Shown here one piece after another: positions 1 through 7,681 of a stretch of 13,539 nucleotides of DNA (within the stretch, counting starts at the first letter, position 1; every line of letters begins with the position of its first letter). This DNA is from Methylomonas sp. (GTDB lineage: Bacteria > Pseudomonadota > Gammaproteobacteria > Methylococcales > Methylomonadaceae): contig JAQTYP010000036.1 of assembly GCA_028688235.1 (NCBI GenBank), forward strand, positions 1 through 13,539, written 5' to 3'. The position numbers were made by a program, and so were the translations under genes. The notes under the pieces were generated by a model that worked only from the letters and a program-made list of their open reading frames with translations, had not been told where the DNA came from and ran no database searches.

Positions 1-845
1 GTCTGGTTGCGCTGGCTGTCGCCTTCGTCCAGATGATACAAGTAAACATCGCTATTGATGCCCCAAAACAGGTCGCTGATTTCCAGAATACCGCCGGAAA
101 ACCAGGTATGGGTGTCTTCCTCGTCGAACTCGTGGGTTTCGTCGAGAATGTCTGCGGCTGCGGTCGGATAACGCACGACAGGCATCGTCACGAAGCCGTT
201 GAATTGCCAGTGATTGTAATCGACCAGTCTGAGCCTGACCCCGGTGAAGCTGTTGATGGTGTTGCGCATCGCGTTTCTGGCGATCAGACGGCGGCTGCCG
301 AAATTCAGGGTTTGCCGGCCGGCGATCACTTCGGCGCCGTAACCGCTATAGAAAATATTCTGATCGGCCCAGGCCACATAACCCTGGATGAAATCGGCAT
401 TGTCGGCGTGGGTGTTGTTGACGCCGGAACCGCTGTCGGCGCCAAGTGCGCGGGCATCCAGAAATTCGGCGCCGGCGCGGAATTTGCCTAAACTGGCTTG
501 CAGCCAGAAGTCGGTTTGCAACGCGATTTGCTGATCGCCGCCCCTGCCATTGGCCTTGAATTGGCCGTCCTGGGTTTCGTAGCGGGTACGCTGCTCGACA
601 GTCATAGCCAACCATTTCGGCAAGTTCAGCGTATCATGCAAATTCCAGACCGGTTTCTCGTACTTGTCGCTACCCAGCAGGGCATCCGACATCTGACTCT
701 CGAAAGCCGTAAACGGCGCCATGGTGTAACTTTTCTTTGCCGCAGCCTGCACCGCCGTATTGCCGCATATAGATAGTCCGCCTGCAGCAAGCAGGGTGAG
801 GATAGGCTTAGCGGCAGCGCGGGCAAGAGGTGTTTTATGCATCAT
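1..845 (-). CDS. Alginate-export family outer-membrane porin, 5' part (runs off left edge)
   Basis: This frame stays open to the left edge and gives the first 281 codons of an exported protein. The start is the first of two adjacent ATG codons (845-843), with AGGA five bases upstream; initiation at the second ATG is also possible. Residues 1-36 look like a signal peptide: basic start, hydrophobic core about 15-27, and an AVQAAA cleavage region near 31-36. The mature part has alternating beta-strand character. It contains GRQTLNFGSRRL (177-188) followed by an NSFTGVRL segment (199-206), the pattern of the Alginate_exp/AlgE-type barrel family. Family members are outer-membrane beta-barrels; the founder exports alginate, but many relatives are uncharacterised porins, so alginate should not be assumed. 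The barrel's C-terminal half lies outside the window. It is separated from its upstream neighbour by an AT-rich gap and is probably its own transcription unit. Family call fairly sure, substrate unknown. Confidence 0.82.
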   Translation of the reverse strand, partial: MMHKTPLARAAAKPILTLLAAGGLSICGNTAVQAAAKKSYTMAPFTAFESQMSDALLGSDKYEKPVWNLHDTLNLPKWLAMTVEQRTRYETQDGQFKANGRGGDQQIALQTDFWLQASLGKFRAGAEFLDARALGADSGSGVNNTHADNADFIQGYVAWADQNIFYSGYGAEVIAGRQTLNFGSRRLIARNAMRNTINSFTGVRLRLVDYNHWQFNGFVTMPVVRYPTAAADILDETHEFDEEDTHTWFSGGILEISDLFWGINSDVYLYHLDEGDSQRNQ

Positions 846-1172
846 GAATGTCCTATAATCACAAATATGGAGTTCGTAACGACATTGTCTCGTCGATACC
901 TTTGGAACTGATTCGGAAAAGCTCGAGATAATATCAGCCTGCTCGTAATTTACTAAAATATATAACGCGACAATAACATTTCCTATTAAGCAAAGTATGT
1001 GCCTAATTTAATATTGTGCTTATGCCTTTGGATTTAAAGAGAAACCCTTGGCACGATAGTTCTAAGCAGTACCGTATTTCAAATGTTTGTCGGGTTTTGT
1101 AGGTTTAATGACAAAACGCTTGATCGTCTTTGTTGCCCCGATTACATAGAGCGAGTTATCGATCGTTTTGCT
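846..1172. other. AT-rich intergenic gap of 327 bases
   Basis: No convincing ORF occurs on either strand. The part nearest the porin gene (about 900-1030) is clearly more AT-rich than the flanking genes and presumably holds the porin promoter on the minus strand, but no -35/-10 pair with good spacing could be picked. An imperfect inverted repeat with arms CAAAACG (1112-1118) and CGTTTTG (1164-1170) starts three bases after the monooxygenase stop. Its loop is long and no T-run follows in the direction of transcription, so it is a poor intrinsic terminator. Otherwise nothing recognisable. Confidence 0.6.
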
Positions 1173-2222
1173 TTACCCCTTGCTGAATGCCGGCATCACT
1201 TCCTCCGCAAACAGGGTCAGCGAGCGATTCAGCGGCTTCGGCGGTAGACAGCCGAAAAAGGCCGGTAACAAGTTGAAATGGCGAATACCCAGACTATCTC
1301 GTAACTCTGCGATGCGCTCGCGGCAGGTGGCGGGCGATCCGGCCACCACCATATGTTTAATGAAAAGCTTGGGTTCGAGATTGGCCATATCGATCACCCC
1401 TTCTGCCCGTTGCGATTGACCGACCGACCGTAATTTCGCCAGTAATTCCGGCAGTACCGGTAATAGCTCCCGTTCCGCCGCCTCGTCCGATTCGGCGACA
1501 TAGGTGAAGCGACCGAACGGCACCGTGGCGGGATCTCCACCGGCTTCGACAAACCAGCGCAAATTATCGCGGGCATGCGCGGCCGACTGGATGCCGTGAA
1601 TGATCAGGCGGTGGCCGGCCGTACCCGCCCAACGAGCCATATCCTCGCTGTAAGTACCAATATAGATTGGAAGGTGCGGTTGTTGAACCGGCTTGGGCTG
1701 CACATCGATCGCCACGCAGTCCAGCAGCAAAGGATGATTGGCCCAGCAGTCCAGTACCTGTTGCAACGCAACGGGAAACTGCTCTCTTGCCATTAAATTA
1801 TTGACGCCAAATGCCTGAAGATAACGTTCGCTTCCTCCGCGCGAGACACCGAAATCCACTCGGCCGCCTGATAAACAATCTAGGCTGGCCAGTTCTTCGG
1901 CGAGCCTGATAGGCTGGTGCAGCGGCAATAGCAGCAACGAGAATCCCAGGCGAATGGTACGCGTACGCGCCGCCATCGCGGCGGCAACTACCAAAGGGGA
2001 TAGTACGTGGCGACCACCCCGGCGCTTCTGTCGCGTTTGAAAATGTTCTTCGTTGAGCCACAGGGAATGAAATCCCAATCGTTCGGCACGCCTGGCGAGC
2101 GAGGGCCATTGCGCCGGAGTGCTCGATTCGAAGCCCGCAGCGGAGCCGGAGAGACCGAAAACCATGCCTTGCCGGGCAATAGCTTGTTGGTTTTGCGCGA
2201 GTGTGCTGGAAGTTTTTGTCAT
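1173..2222 (-). CDS. Luciferase-like (LLM class) flavin-dependent monooxygenase
   Basis: This 349-residue protein fits the bacterial-luciferase-like family, which are TIM-barrel enzymes using reduced FMN or F420 and O2. Visible hallmarks are WLNEEHF at residues 55-61 (the Glu-His pair of the family), a strand-rich block near 90-103, and LSGGRVDFGVSRGG (117-130), the classic segment around the flavin phosphate site. The full family length is present. There is no signal peptide, so it should be cytoplasmic. The ATG at 2222 is supported by AGAGGA six bases upstream (2229-2234). It lies downstream of and collinear with the ABC importer genes, but a 243-base gap with a palindromic element intervenes, so co-transcription is uncertain. 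If linked, it might oxidise the imported ligand or an organosulfur or siderophore-like compound. This is inference; the substrate cannot be read from the sequence. Confidence 0.88.
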   Translation of the reverse strand: MTKTSSTLAQNQQAIARQGMVFGLSGSAAGFESSTPAQWPSLARRAERLGFHSLWLNEEHFQTRQKRRGGRHVLSPLVVAAAMAARTRTIRLGFSLLLLPLHQPIRLAEELASLDCLSGGRVDFGVSRGGSERYLQAFGVNNLMAREQFPVALQQVLDCWANHPLLLDCVAIDVQPKPVQQPHLPIYIGTYSEDMARWAGTAGHRLIIHGIQSAAHARDNLRWFVEAGGDPATVPFGRFTYVAESDEAAERELLPVLPELLAKLRSVGQSQRAEGVIDMANLEPKLFIKHMVVAGSPATCRERIAELRDSLGIRHFNLLPAFFGCLPPKPLNRSLTLFAEEVMPAFSKG

Positions 2223-2252
2223 TGCTGATCCTCTTGATCGGATTGGTGTGTG

Positions 2253-2405
2253 GTAACTATTCGGCGCGATGAACAGTCCCTTCTCCTTCCGGGAGAAGGA
2301 TAGGATGAGGGTATAAAATGAAGCATTTTTCCTTATTTCTAATTTCCCCTCACCCTTCCCTCTCCCGCTGGAGAGGGACTGTTGTACTTAGCGTTGAATA
2401 GTTAC
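2253..2405. repeat. 153-base palindromic MITE-like element with terminal inverted repeats
   Basis: The ends are perfect 10-base inverted repeats: GTAACTATTC at 2253-2262 and GAATAGTTAC at 2396-2405. After a diverged stretch of about ten bases, a second perfect pair follows: AACAGTCCCT at 2272-2281 and AGGGACTGTT at 2374-2383. Pairing continues inward through a CTTCTCC/GGGAGAAGG/GATGAGGG arm and its CCCTCACCC/CCCTCTCCC counterpart, leaving a centre of roughly 35-40 AT-rich bases (about 2311-2346). The element is flanked by GGTGTGTG (2245-2252) and GGTGAGTG (2406-2413), an 8-base direct repeat with one mismatch, consistent with a target-site duplication. It has no ORF of note. Short elements rich in CCCTCACCC and CTCTCCC are, as I recall, common between genes of many proteobacteria. 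It could fold as a long hairpin in RNA and affect transcript ends. Confidence 0.75.
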
Positions 2406-2465
2406 GGTGAGTGTTAGTCGCGGTACGTTATATCGAAGCCATTTGGTTAAGATTTCATGCCTTCC

Positions 2466-3497
2466 TCAGTAACGATGTGGCGAAACCCTTGGTCCTCCGG
2501 CTAGTATTTCCTCGATCTGCGAGGACGTCAGGTCGACGCCGAATATGTCCCGATAGAAGCGTTGCGTCTCCGCCGCGAGATCGACATCGCTAAACAGTGA
2601 GGGATGGAATTGTTTGGCGGCCCAGAGAACCGTGAGCGGCTGCTCTGCCGTGCGATTGCTCCAAGTGTGGGCGGCGCACGGCGCAACCAGTAAACGCCGG
2701 TTACGCACCGCTGCGAGATCCGCAAAGCGCGGCTCTCGCAACACAATTTCGGCATCCTCGCGGCTGACGACGATCAGAAAATCCGGATTCCAGGCCAACA
2801 GTTGTTCCATCGTGAAGCTGCGCGATTCGATGCTCCGGCCGTTATCCGTGACGCTTTCGCCGCCGGCGGCTTTAATCCACCATTCGACAACGAGGTGTGG
2901 CTGGGTCAGTGTGCTTGGATTGAAATACAGCACGCGCGGACGAATCGGGCTGCTGTTTCTTAGCTTTGTCGCGACATTGGTCAGAGTGTCATCGAAGCGC
3001 TCGACGTAACGATCGGCGGCGTCCGGACGAGAATAGAGCTGTCCAAGCAAATGCACCGCCGCTTTTACCTCTTCGGGCTTAGTCCAGGCGAGATACAGCG
3101 CCGGCAAACCGGCGCGACGCATTCTTTCCGCACTAGCCCTATCCATCGTCAGTACCGCGTCTGGACCGGTTAGCAGCAGAGCCTCTAGGTCTGGCGTATT
3201 GTCTGGATTTTGCATGGTGGGAAGTTTCGAAATATGGGGAGCAAATACCGTTTGATAAGCCCAGCGCGGATGCTTCGCGAATTCCGGTAAACCATTAGCA
3301 ATGCTGCGCCCTTCGCCCAGCGCAAAAATTAAACTATTCAGCACCGGCACTGGGCCTATGGTAACGACTCGCTCGACCCGTTGCGGGACATGGACTGGCG
3401 TTTCAGCCATGTCGAGTAGCACCCGTTGCGGTGCGGCGGATTGCGCTAGCGAAGTCCAGGCTAGGATGAGGATAGGAACTAGGCGGAAAATAATCAT
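2466..3497 (-). CDS. FecB/BtuF-type periplasmic substrate-binding protein of ABC importer
   Basis: This 343-residue protein is a class III periplasmic binding protein (Peripla_BP_2 type) for iron-siderophore, haem, corrinoid or related metal complexes. The frame is open to an ATG at 3548, but I prefer the ATG at 3497: the signal peptide (about residues 1-22, MIIFRLVPILILAW then SLAQSA) begins there, and it removes an overlap with the ATPase gene, leaving 16 bases between them. Neither start has a strong ribosome site. Family marks are the RVVTIGPVPVLNSLIFALG block (43-61), PDLEALLLTGPDAVL (102-116), the long connecting helix near 150-180, and a C-terminal VLWAAKQFHPSLF motif followed by a FYRDIFGVDL tail. 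It directly follows permease and ATPase genes and is the natural binding component of that importer. The ligand cannot be inferred from visible residues. Confidence 0.9.
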   Translation of the reverse strand: MIIFRLVPILILAWTSLAQSAAPQRVLLDMAETPVHVPQRVERVVTIGPVPVLNSLIFALGEGRSIANGLPEFAKHPRWAYQTVFAPHISKLPTMQNPDNTPDLEALLLTGPDAVLTMDRASAERMRRAGLPALYLAWTKPEEVKAAVHLLGQLYSRPDAADRYVERFDDTLTNVATKLRNSSPIRPRVLYFNPSTLTQPHLVVEWWIKAAGGESVTDNGRSIESRSFTMEQLLAWNPDFLIVVSREDAEIVLREPRFADLAAVRNRRLLVAPCAAHTWSNRTAEQPLTVLWAAKQFHPSLFSDVDLAAETQRFYRDIFGVDLTSSQIEEILAGGPRVSPHRY

Positions 3498-3513
3498 GAC
3501 GGCTGGCTTTTTG

Positions 3514-4278
3514 TTAAATTCTGGGGACACAGGCGACCGGCGCGCCATTGAGCGCGACGACGTCGATAGGCGTGCGATAAAGATCGGATAGCGTTTCGGC
3601 GTTTAATACTTCGCTCGAGGGGCCGGTTCTCGTGATTCGGCCATCGGCTATCGTGGCCACTCGCGCGTCTATCAGCAGTGCATGCTCAGGCTGATGAGAG
3701 GTAAACAGGATAGACAGGCCGTCGGCGGCAAGATCACGGATGGTGCGGAGTACGCGAACCTGATTGCCGAGATCGAGACTGGCGGTTGGCTCGTCCATCA
3801 AAAATACGCTGGGCTCCTGTGCCAATGCCCGGGCAATCAAGGTTAACTGGCGTTCGCCGCCACTGACCCGATTATAAGCCCGGTGAGCAAGGCGCTCGAT
3901 GCCAACCCTCGATAATGCCGTTAGCGCAATGTCGTGGTCATGCCGTCCGGGCATGGCCAGTGGCCGAAAGTGAGGCGTTCGCCCCATTAGCACCGTATCC
4001 AATAGCGATAGCGCGCTTTCGCCGCTGGCTTGTGGCACATAGGCCATGTGTTGCGCTAGTTGCCGAGCCGTCGTCGATGTTTTTCCAGCGATGCGTATTG
4101 TGCCGCGTTCGATGCGTAGCGCCCCAATTAAGCAACGTAGCAAGGTGGTTTTTCCCGTGCCGTTTGGGCCGAGCAGGCAAAGCATTTCCCCTTTGCCTAA
4201 TATCAGATCAATGTCATTCAGCACGGGCGCTAGCGCCTGCTCATGTCGGTAGACCAGGCCTTCCACTTTCATGACCAT
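3514..4278 (-). CDS. FecE/BtuD-type ABC transporter ATPase
   Basis: This is the cytoplasmic ATPase of the metal-complex importer, 254 residues, normal for the family. All nucleotide-binding motifs are intact: Walker A GPNGTGKTT at 37-45, Q-loop Gln83 in YVPQ, signature VSGGE at 138-142, Walker B VFLMDEP at 158-164, D-loop ASLD at 166-169 and switch His195 in TSHQP. The start is either the ATG at 4278 or the in-frame ATG two codons on at 4272. The latter forms a 4-base ATGA overlap with the permease stop, a common coupling arrangement. In either case translation is likely coupled to the permease. Sequence and position fit the FecE/FhuC/BtuD group that pairs with FecCD permeases. Confidence 0.95.
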   Translation of the reverse strand: MVMKVEGLVYRHEQALAPVLNDIDLILGKGEMLCLLGPNGTGKTTLLRCLIGALRIERGTIRIAGKTSTTARQLAQHMAYVPQASGESALSLLDTVLMGRTPHFRPLAMPGRHDHDIALTALSRVGIERLAHRAYNRVSGGERQLTLIARALAQEPSVFLMDEPTASLDLGNQVRVLRTIRDLAADGLSILFTSHQPEHALLIDARVATIADGRITRTGPSSEVLNAETLSDLYRTPIDVVALNGAPVACVPRI

Positions 4279-5342
4279 TGCCGTCTCGCTCGCATCAATA
4301 CGACAACAAAGGTGGGGGCTCCGAGTATCGCCGTGGCAATGCCCAGCGGAAGTTCGGTGGAGAATGCACTACGGCAGACGTCATCCACGATCAACAAATA
4401 GCCGGCACCGAGCAAGGCCGAAGTCGGTAATAATAGGGTGTAAGTTGGGCCCACCAATAGACGGGCAAGGTGGGGTACGAGCAAGCCCACCCAACCGACG
4501 GTGCCGGCGATGCTGATGGCCGCCGCGGTTGTTAGCGTCGCAGCTGCAATCAATATCAGCCGCAATGGACGCACCGAGATTCCCATCGTTTTCGCCTCGT
4601 CGTCTCCAGCTTCCAGCACCTGTGTCGGCCAGCGCAGCAGAAATAGCACCGCAATTCCTACCAGCGCAAATGGCGATGCGTAAATGAGATCGGCTAAAGA
4701 CGCCTGCCCCAGGCCGCCGAGTAGCCAGAAAACCATGGCGGGCAAAATATTGAGAGGGTCGGCGATAAATTTTAGTGCCGAGGTCAGTGCCTGAAACAGC
4801 GCCGATACGACAAGCCCCGAGAGCACCAAAAGCAATACGGAGCCGCGCCCCAGTCGGCTGGCGATGAACACCGCCGCGCCAACGGCGACGACACCGCCGG
4901 CAAAGGCCGCGCCTTGCACCATCAATCCGCCGGCGGACAAAAGCATGGCCAGCAACGCACCGAAACCCGCGCCGGCGGAAACGCCAAGAATGGCAGGCGA
5001 GGCCAGCGGGTTTCGGAACAATGTTTGAAAAGCGGCTCCAGCCGAGGACAGACTCGCGCCTACCAACATGGCCGCCAATACACGGGGCAGGCGCACGGCC
5101 AATACGACATTATTTGCCGCCGATCCCTGGGCGGAATCCCGGCCGATCAAGGCGGACCAGAGCACATCCAGTATCGTGGCCGATGACAAGGGGTAGTGCC
5201 CCAAGCTCATCGAAAAAATGGCAATGACCAATACGCCAAACACCATCGCGGCCATCGACCAGGGCCGCTGGCTGCAGTATGTTGGCGCTACGACATCCGC
5301 ATGCATTCCCGGATTTTCGGGGGTGTGGTTGATAGCGTTCAT
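4269..5342 (-). CDS. FecCD/BtuC-type ABC transporter permease
   Basis: This 357-residue polytopic inner-membrane protein belongs to the FecCD/BtuC permease family, which imports iron-siderophores, haem, vitamin B12 and similar complexes. Residues 1-28 are polar and cytoplasmic, followed by about nine or ten hydrophobic segments from residue 29. Family marks include RLPRVLAAMLVGASLSSAGA (84-103), then FRNPLASPAILGVSAGAGFG (109-128), and near the C-terminus GTVGWVGLLVPHLARLLVG, the typical last-third signature that includes the coupling region. The start lies 16 bases after the TBDR-B stop and its ribosome site is weak, suggesting dependence on translation from upstream. A later ATG (Met13) is possible. 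Only one permease gene is present, so it should form a homodimer as BtuC does. Confidence 0.94.
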   Translation of the reverse strand: MNAINHTPENPGMHADVVAPTYCSQRPWSMAAMVFGVLVIAIFSMSLGHYPLSSATILDVLWSALIGRDSAQGSAANNVVLAVRLPRVLAAMLVGASLSSAGAAFQTLFRNPLASPAILGVSAGAGFGALLAMLLSAGGLMVQGAAFAGGVVAVGAAVFIASRLGRGSVLLLVLSGLVVSALFQALTSALKFIADPLNILPAMVFWLLGGLGQASLADLIYASPFALVGIAVLFLLRWPTQVLEAGDDEAKTMGISVRPLRLILIAAATLTTAAAISIAGTVGWVGLLVPHLARLLVGPTYTLLLPTSALLGAGYLLIVDDVCRSAFSTELPLGIATAILGAPTFVVVLMRARRQWS

Positions 5343-5358
5343 TCAGGCATCACGTCCA

Positions 5359-7581
5359 TCAGAACTTTCCGCTCAATGTAAAGGCCAGGGTTCTCGGAGC
5401 CCCGACGTAATAGGCCGTTGCGTTATTCAGATTAAAATCGTTCGCCGAGATCTGCGAGACATACTGACGATCGAATACGTTTTGCAGACTCATCGAGAGC
5501 CGAATGTCGTGCCAAATATGGTAACTGGCGTTTAAATCGAAGACGGTGTAACCATTGACGATCTGAGTTTCAGCAGAGTCGCCATAGCGTCGGCCTATGT
5601 TTTTGACAACGGGCGACAGGGTCAGGTCGTGCCAACGATAATTGAGCCCCCCTTTGAATAGGGTGCTGGCCGTATTGGGAATCTGTTTGCCTTTGGTGGC
5701 CAGACTTCTTCCGCCGGCCAGTGTTGGTGTGTCTTCGTCATAGGTTTCCGACGCCAGCGTTGCCGAGCCAAAAAGCGACAAGGATTCGTTGAGCTGGTAA
5801 TCGGCCTCGAATTCGATACCGTATTGGGTGGTTTTGGCCGTTCCCTGGTAATACGATAGTCCTCCGAGTGACGAGTCGGTGACCATGACCTGCCGATTTT
5901 GATTTTTTGCGCCAAACAGCGTCGATACGACGTTGAATCCTCCGTTTTTGTAGCTTACGCTCAAGTCGAGCTGATCGGACAATTCAGGCTTTACCCGGTC
6001 AACGAGGTTCTGAAGCGTCATACCCTTGGCGACAAAGGCCGCTTCGTTGCTGATGTAATTGCTTGCTTGAGGTCCCCAGTCAGGGCGGCCGAACCGGCGC
6101 CCATAGGAGGCACTGGCGCTCCATTCCGCGTTAAATTGCTGGCGTACACCGAAATTGGGTAGAAACTCGCCATAATTCTTTTCGCTGGTGGCGGCGTTGG
6201 CATCAGGCGTTGGATTGTAGGCCCAGATCTGATCGTAGGGTACATTCGGCAGTCCGGCGGTCTTGTAATACTGCATTTCAGGTACGCCGAGGTCCATATA
6301 GCGCAAGCCGCCGCTCACGACAGTGTGGCCGAAGGTTTCCGTCAGTTGAAAGTAGGGACTGTTGACGAGGAATGGATCGATTTTGGCCAGTGTGGACCGC
6401 CTGTTGAAGCTAAGGCTGCCGTCGGCATTAACCCTGTTCAGCGTCTGGTCGGTCGGCGGCGGTGGCGGCGCCATGGATTGCGCCCAATAACCTACGACCA
6501 GATTGGTATGGGTGCCGAAATTTCCTTGGTACTCCAGCACTCCGCCGAGATTGTCATTCTTTTGATGCCAGATCTGGACATTGGAGCCGTTGGCGGAATA
6601 AATGACACCGTCGCTATCCCAATAATACGGCTTTACGATCAAATGTTGTCCTTCGGCTAATTTGAAGTCTATCTTGGCCAATGTCGCATAATTCTCGTAT
6701 TCGCTGCGATTGACATCGTAATAGTTGGCGTCGGCTGCGCTGTTGCCGGACAGATTGGCGTTGTAGTCATAGTCTGCGAAATGATGCAGATCTTGTACCT
6801 GGTTATAAGTCAACGGGCGATAGGTATGGCCAGCGAATTGGTTATATACAAAATCGATGTCAATTTTGAGCCTATCTCCCAGCTGTTGACTCAAACCCAA
6901 CATGGCATTCTCTCGGGAAATGTCGCCCTCGCCTTTCCACTTGTCGGTAGCGGTCGTCGAGCCGGATATGAATGCACTGGTACCGGTTTCGGATAGCTTT
7001 CCTGTATCGAGGCGGAGAAACGAACGGAGAAAGCCAAATGAACCCAAGGCTTGTTTGCCGATCACGCCAAACTTTTCCCGAGGCGCAAGCAATTGTTGAT
7101 CGACCGCGCCGGTGGCATTCGACATACCAAGCCCTTGATTGGCGGGCATGCCGCCGCGATACACGTCGAACCGGCCGACGTTTTCAAGATCGATCAGATC
7201 GGTTCCTCCGACGATACCGGCGACTGGTAAACCTTCGATATTGCGGGTAACGTGAAAATCGCTTTTGCCGCGGATATTGATATTGCGGGTCGGACTCAGT
7301 CCATAGGGGTCGGAGCTCTCGTAGTTAACGGAAGGCACCAGATCCAGCGGTGCATAGACGCTGGTCTGAGCTGGGCCGCCAAGCAATTCAATCCCTTCTT
7401 GGGCGACGCTACTCTTTGGAGTTGGCTGCGGCTCGGAGACCATTACAGCAGAAGTGGCCGGTGCCGAAGTAATCGTTACCTCATCCAGCGTAATATCGCC
7501 GGCGGCGCTCAATCTTGGTATAGCCGCAATTAGAAATGTAAAGGCCGTGGATCGATTTTTTTGTTGATGCAACTTTTTCAT
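5359..7581 (-). CDS. TonB-dependent outer-membrane receptor (TBDR-B)
   Basis: This is a 740-residue outer-membrane receptor for active uptake powered by TonB-ExbBD. The N-terminus carries a signal peptide (MKKLHQQKN basic start, hydrophobic core 12-22, SAAG near 25-28). A likely TonB box follows (TLDEVTIT, 31-38). The plug domain spans about 55-175, with NINIRGKSDFHVTRNIEGLP and the VGRFDVYRGGMPANQGLG segment typical of TBDR plugs. The rest is a 22-strand-type barrel ending in LAFTLSGKF, with the terminal Phe needed for BAM-dependent assembly. One extracellular loop holds a run of five prolines (APPPPPTDQT). A modest GGA lies five bases before the ATG. It is immediately followed by the FecCD permease, so it is very probably the receptor feeding that importer. 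It is clearly different in sequence from TBDR-A, so the two are not a recent duplication. Ligand unknown. Confidence 0.94.
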   Translation of the reverse strand: MKKLHQQKNRSTAFTFLIAAIPRLSAAGDITLDEVTITSAPATSAVMVSEPQPTPKSSVAQEGIELLGGPAQTSVYAPLDLVPSVNYESSDPYGLSPTRNINIRGKSDFHVTRNIEGLPVAGIVGGTDLIDLENVGRFDVYRGGMPANQGLGMSNATGAVDQQLLAPREKFGVIGKQALGSFGFLRSFLRLDTGKLSETGTSAFISGSTTATDKWKGEGDISRENAMLGLSQQLGDRLKIDIDFVYNQFAGHTYRPLTYNQVQDLHHFADYDYNANLSGNSAADANYYDVNRSEYENYATLAKIDFKLAEGQHLIVKPYYWDSDGVIYSANGSNVQIWHQKNDNLGGVLEYQGNFGTHTNLVVGYWAQSMAPPPPPTDQTLNRVNADGSLSFNRRSTLAKIDPFLVNSPYFQLTETFGHTVVSGGLRYMDLGVPEMQYYKTAGLPNVPYDQIWAYNPTPDANAATSEKNYGEFLPNFGVRQQFNAEWSASASYGRRFGRPDWGPQASNYISNEAAFVAKGMTLQNLVDRVKPELSDQLDLSVSYKNGGFNVVSTLFGAKNQNRQVMVTDSSLGGLSYYQGTAKTTQYGIEFEADYQLNESLSLFGSATLASETYDEDTPTLAGGRSLATKGKQIPNTASTLFKGGLNYRWHDLTLSPVVKNIGRRYGDSAETQIVNGYTVFDLNASYHIWHDIRLSMSLQNVFDRQYVSQISANDFNLNNATAYYVGAPRTLAFTLSGKF

Positions 7582-7611
7582 AATTGTCCGAAATCACAAG
7601 TTGAGTTTGAA

Positions 7612-7626
7612 GGTCGCGTGGCGACC
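7612..7626. other. Short perfect inverted repeat between DHOR-1 and TBDR-B
   Basis: GGTCGC and GCGACC flank a three-base loop GTG in the 100-base gap between the DHOR-1 stop and the TBDR-B start. In the direction of transcription it is not followed by a T-run, so it is not a good intrinsic terminator. It could be an operator, an mRNA hairpin that separates the two modules, or chance. It lies about 30 bases upstream of the TBDR-B start codon. Confidence 0.35.
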
Positions 7627-7681
7627 GAATACCGAGGAAATTCTTGAATACTGCTCGTGTGCCAATCAATCTCACGGTGCG

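Noticed and set aside
33..491. 152-codon plus-strand open frame opposite the porin gene
   Set aside because: The minus-strand frame through the same bases encodes a signal peptide and alginate-export-family motifs; the plus-strand frame is a shadow.
926..936. GATAATATC-like palindromic sequence considered as a Fur box upstream of the porin
   Set aside because: Only about nine bases resemble the 19-base Fur consensus; such short AT-rich matches are expected by chance here.
1049..1064. Sigma-54-like sequence TTGGCACGATAGTTCT on the plus strand
   Set aside because: The TGGCACG half matches, but the essential GC of the -12 element is missing (TTCT instead of TTGC), and no plus-strand gene follows.
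1112..1170. CAAAACG...CGTTTTG inverted repeat just after the monooxygenase stop, considered as a terminator
   Set aside because: The loop is about 45 bases, pairing is interrupted, and no T-run follows on the minus strand; not supported as an intrinsic terminator.
3498..3548. Upstream extension of the FecB-type protein to an ATG at 3548
   Set aside because: It adds 17 polar residues before an obvious signal peptide, overlaps the ATPase gene and has no ribosome site.
7582..7681. Possible cobalamin riboswitch before TBDR-B, which would identify the importer as B12-specific
   Set aside because: The gap is only 100 bases, too short for the usual cobalamin riboswitch, and no B12-box-like segment was recognised.
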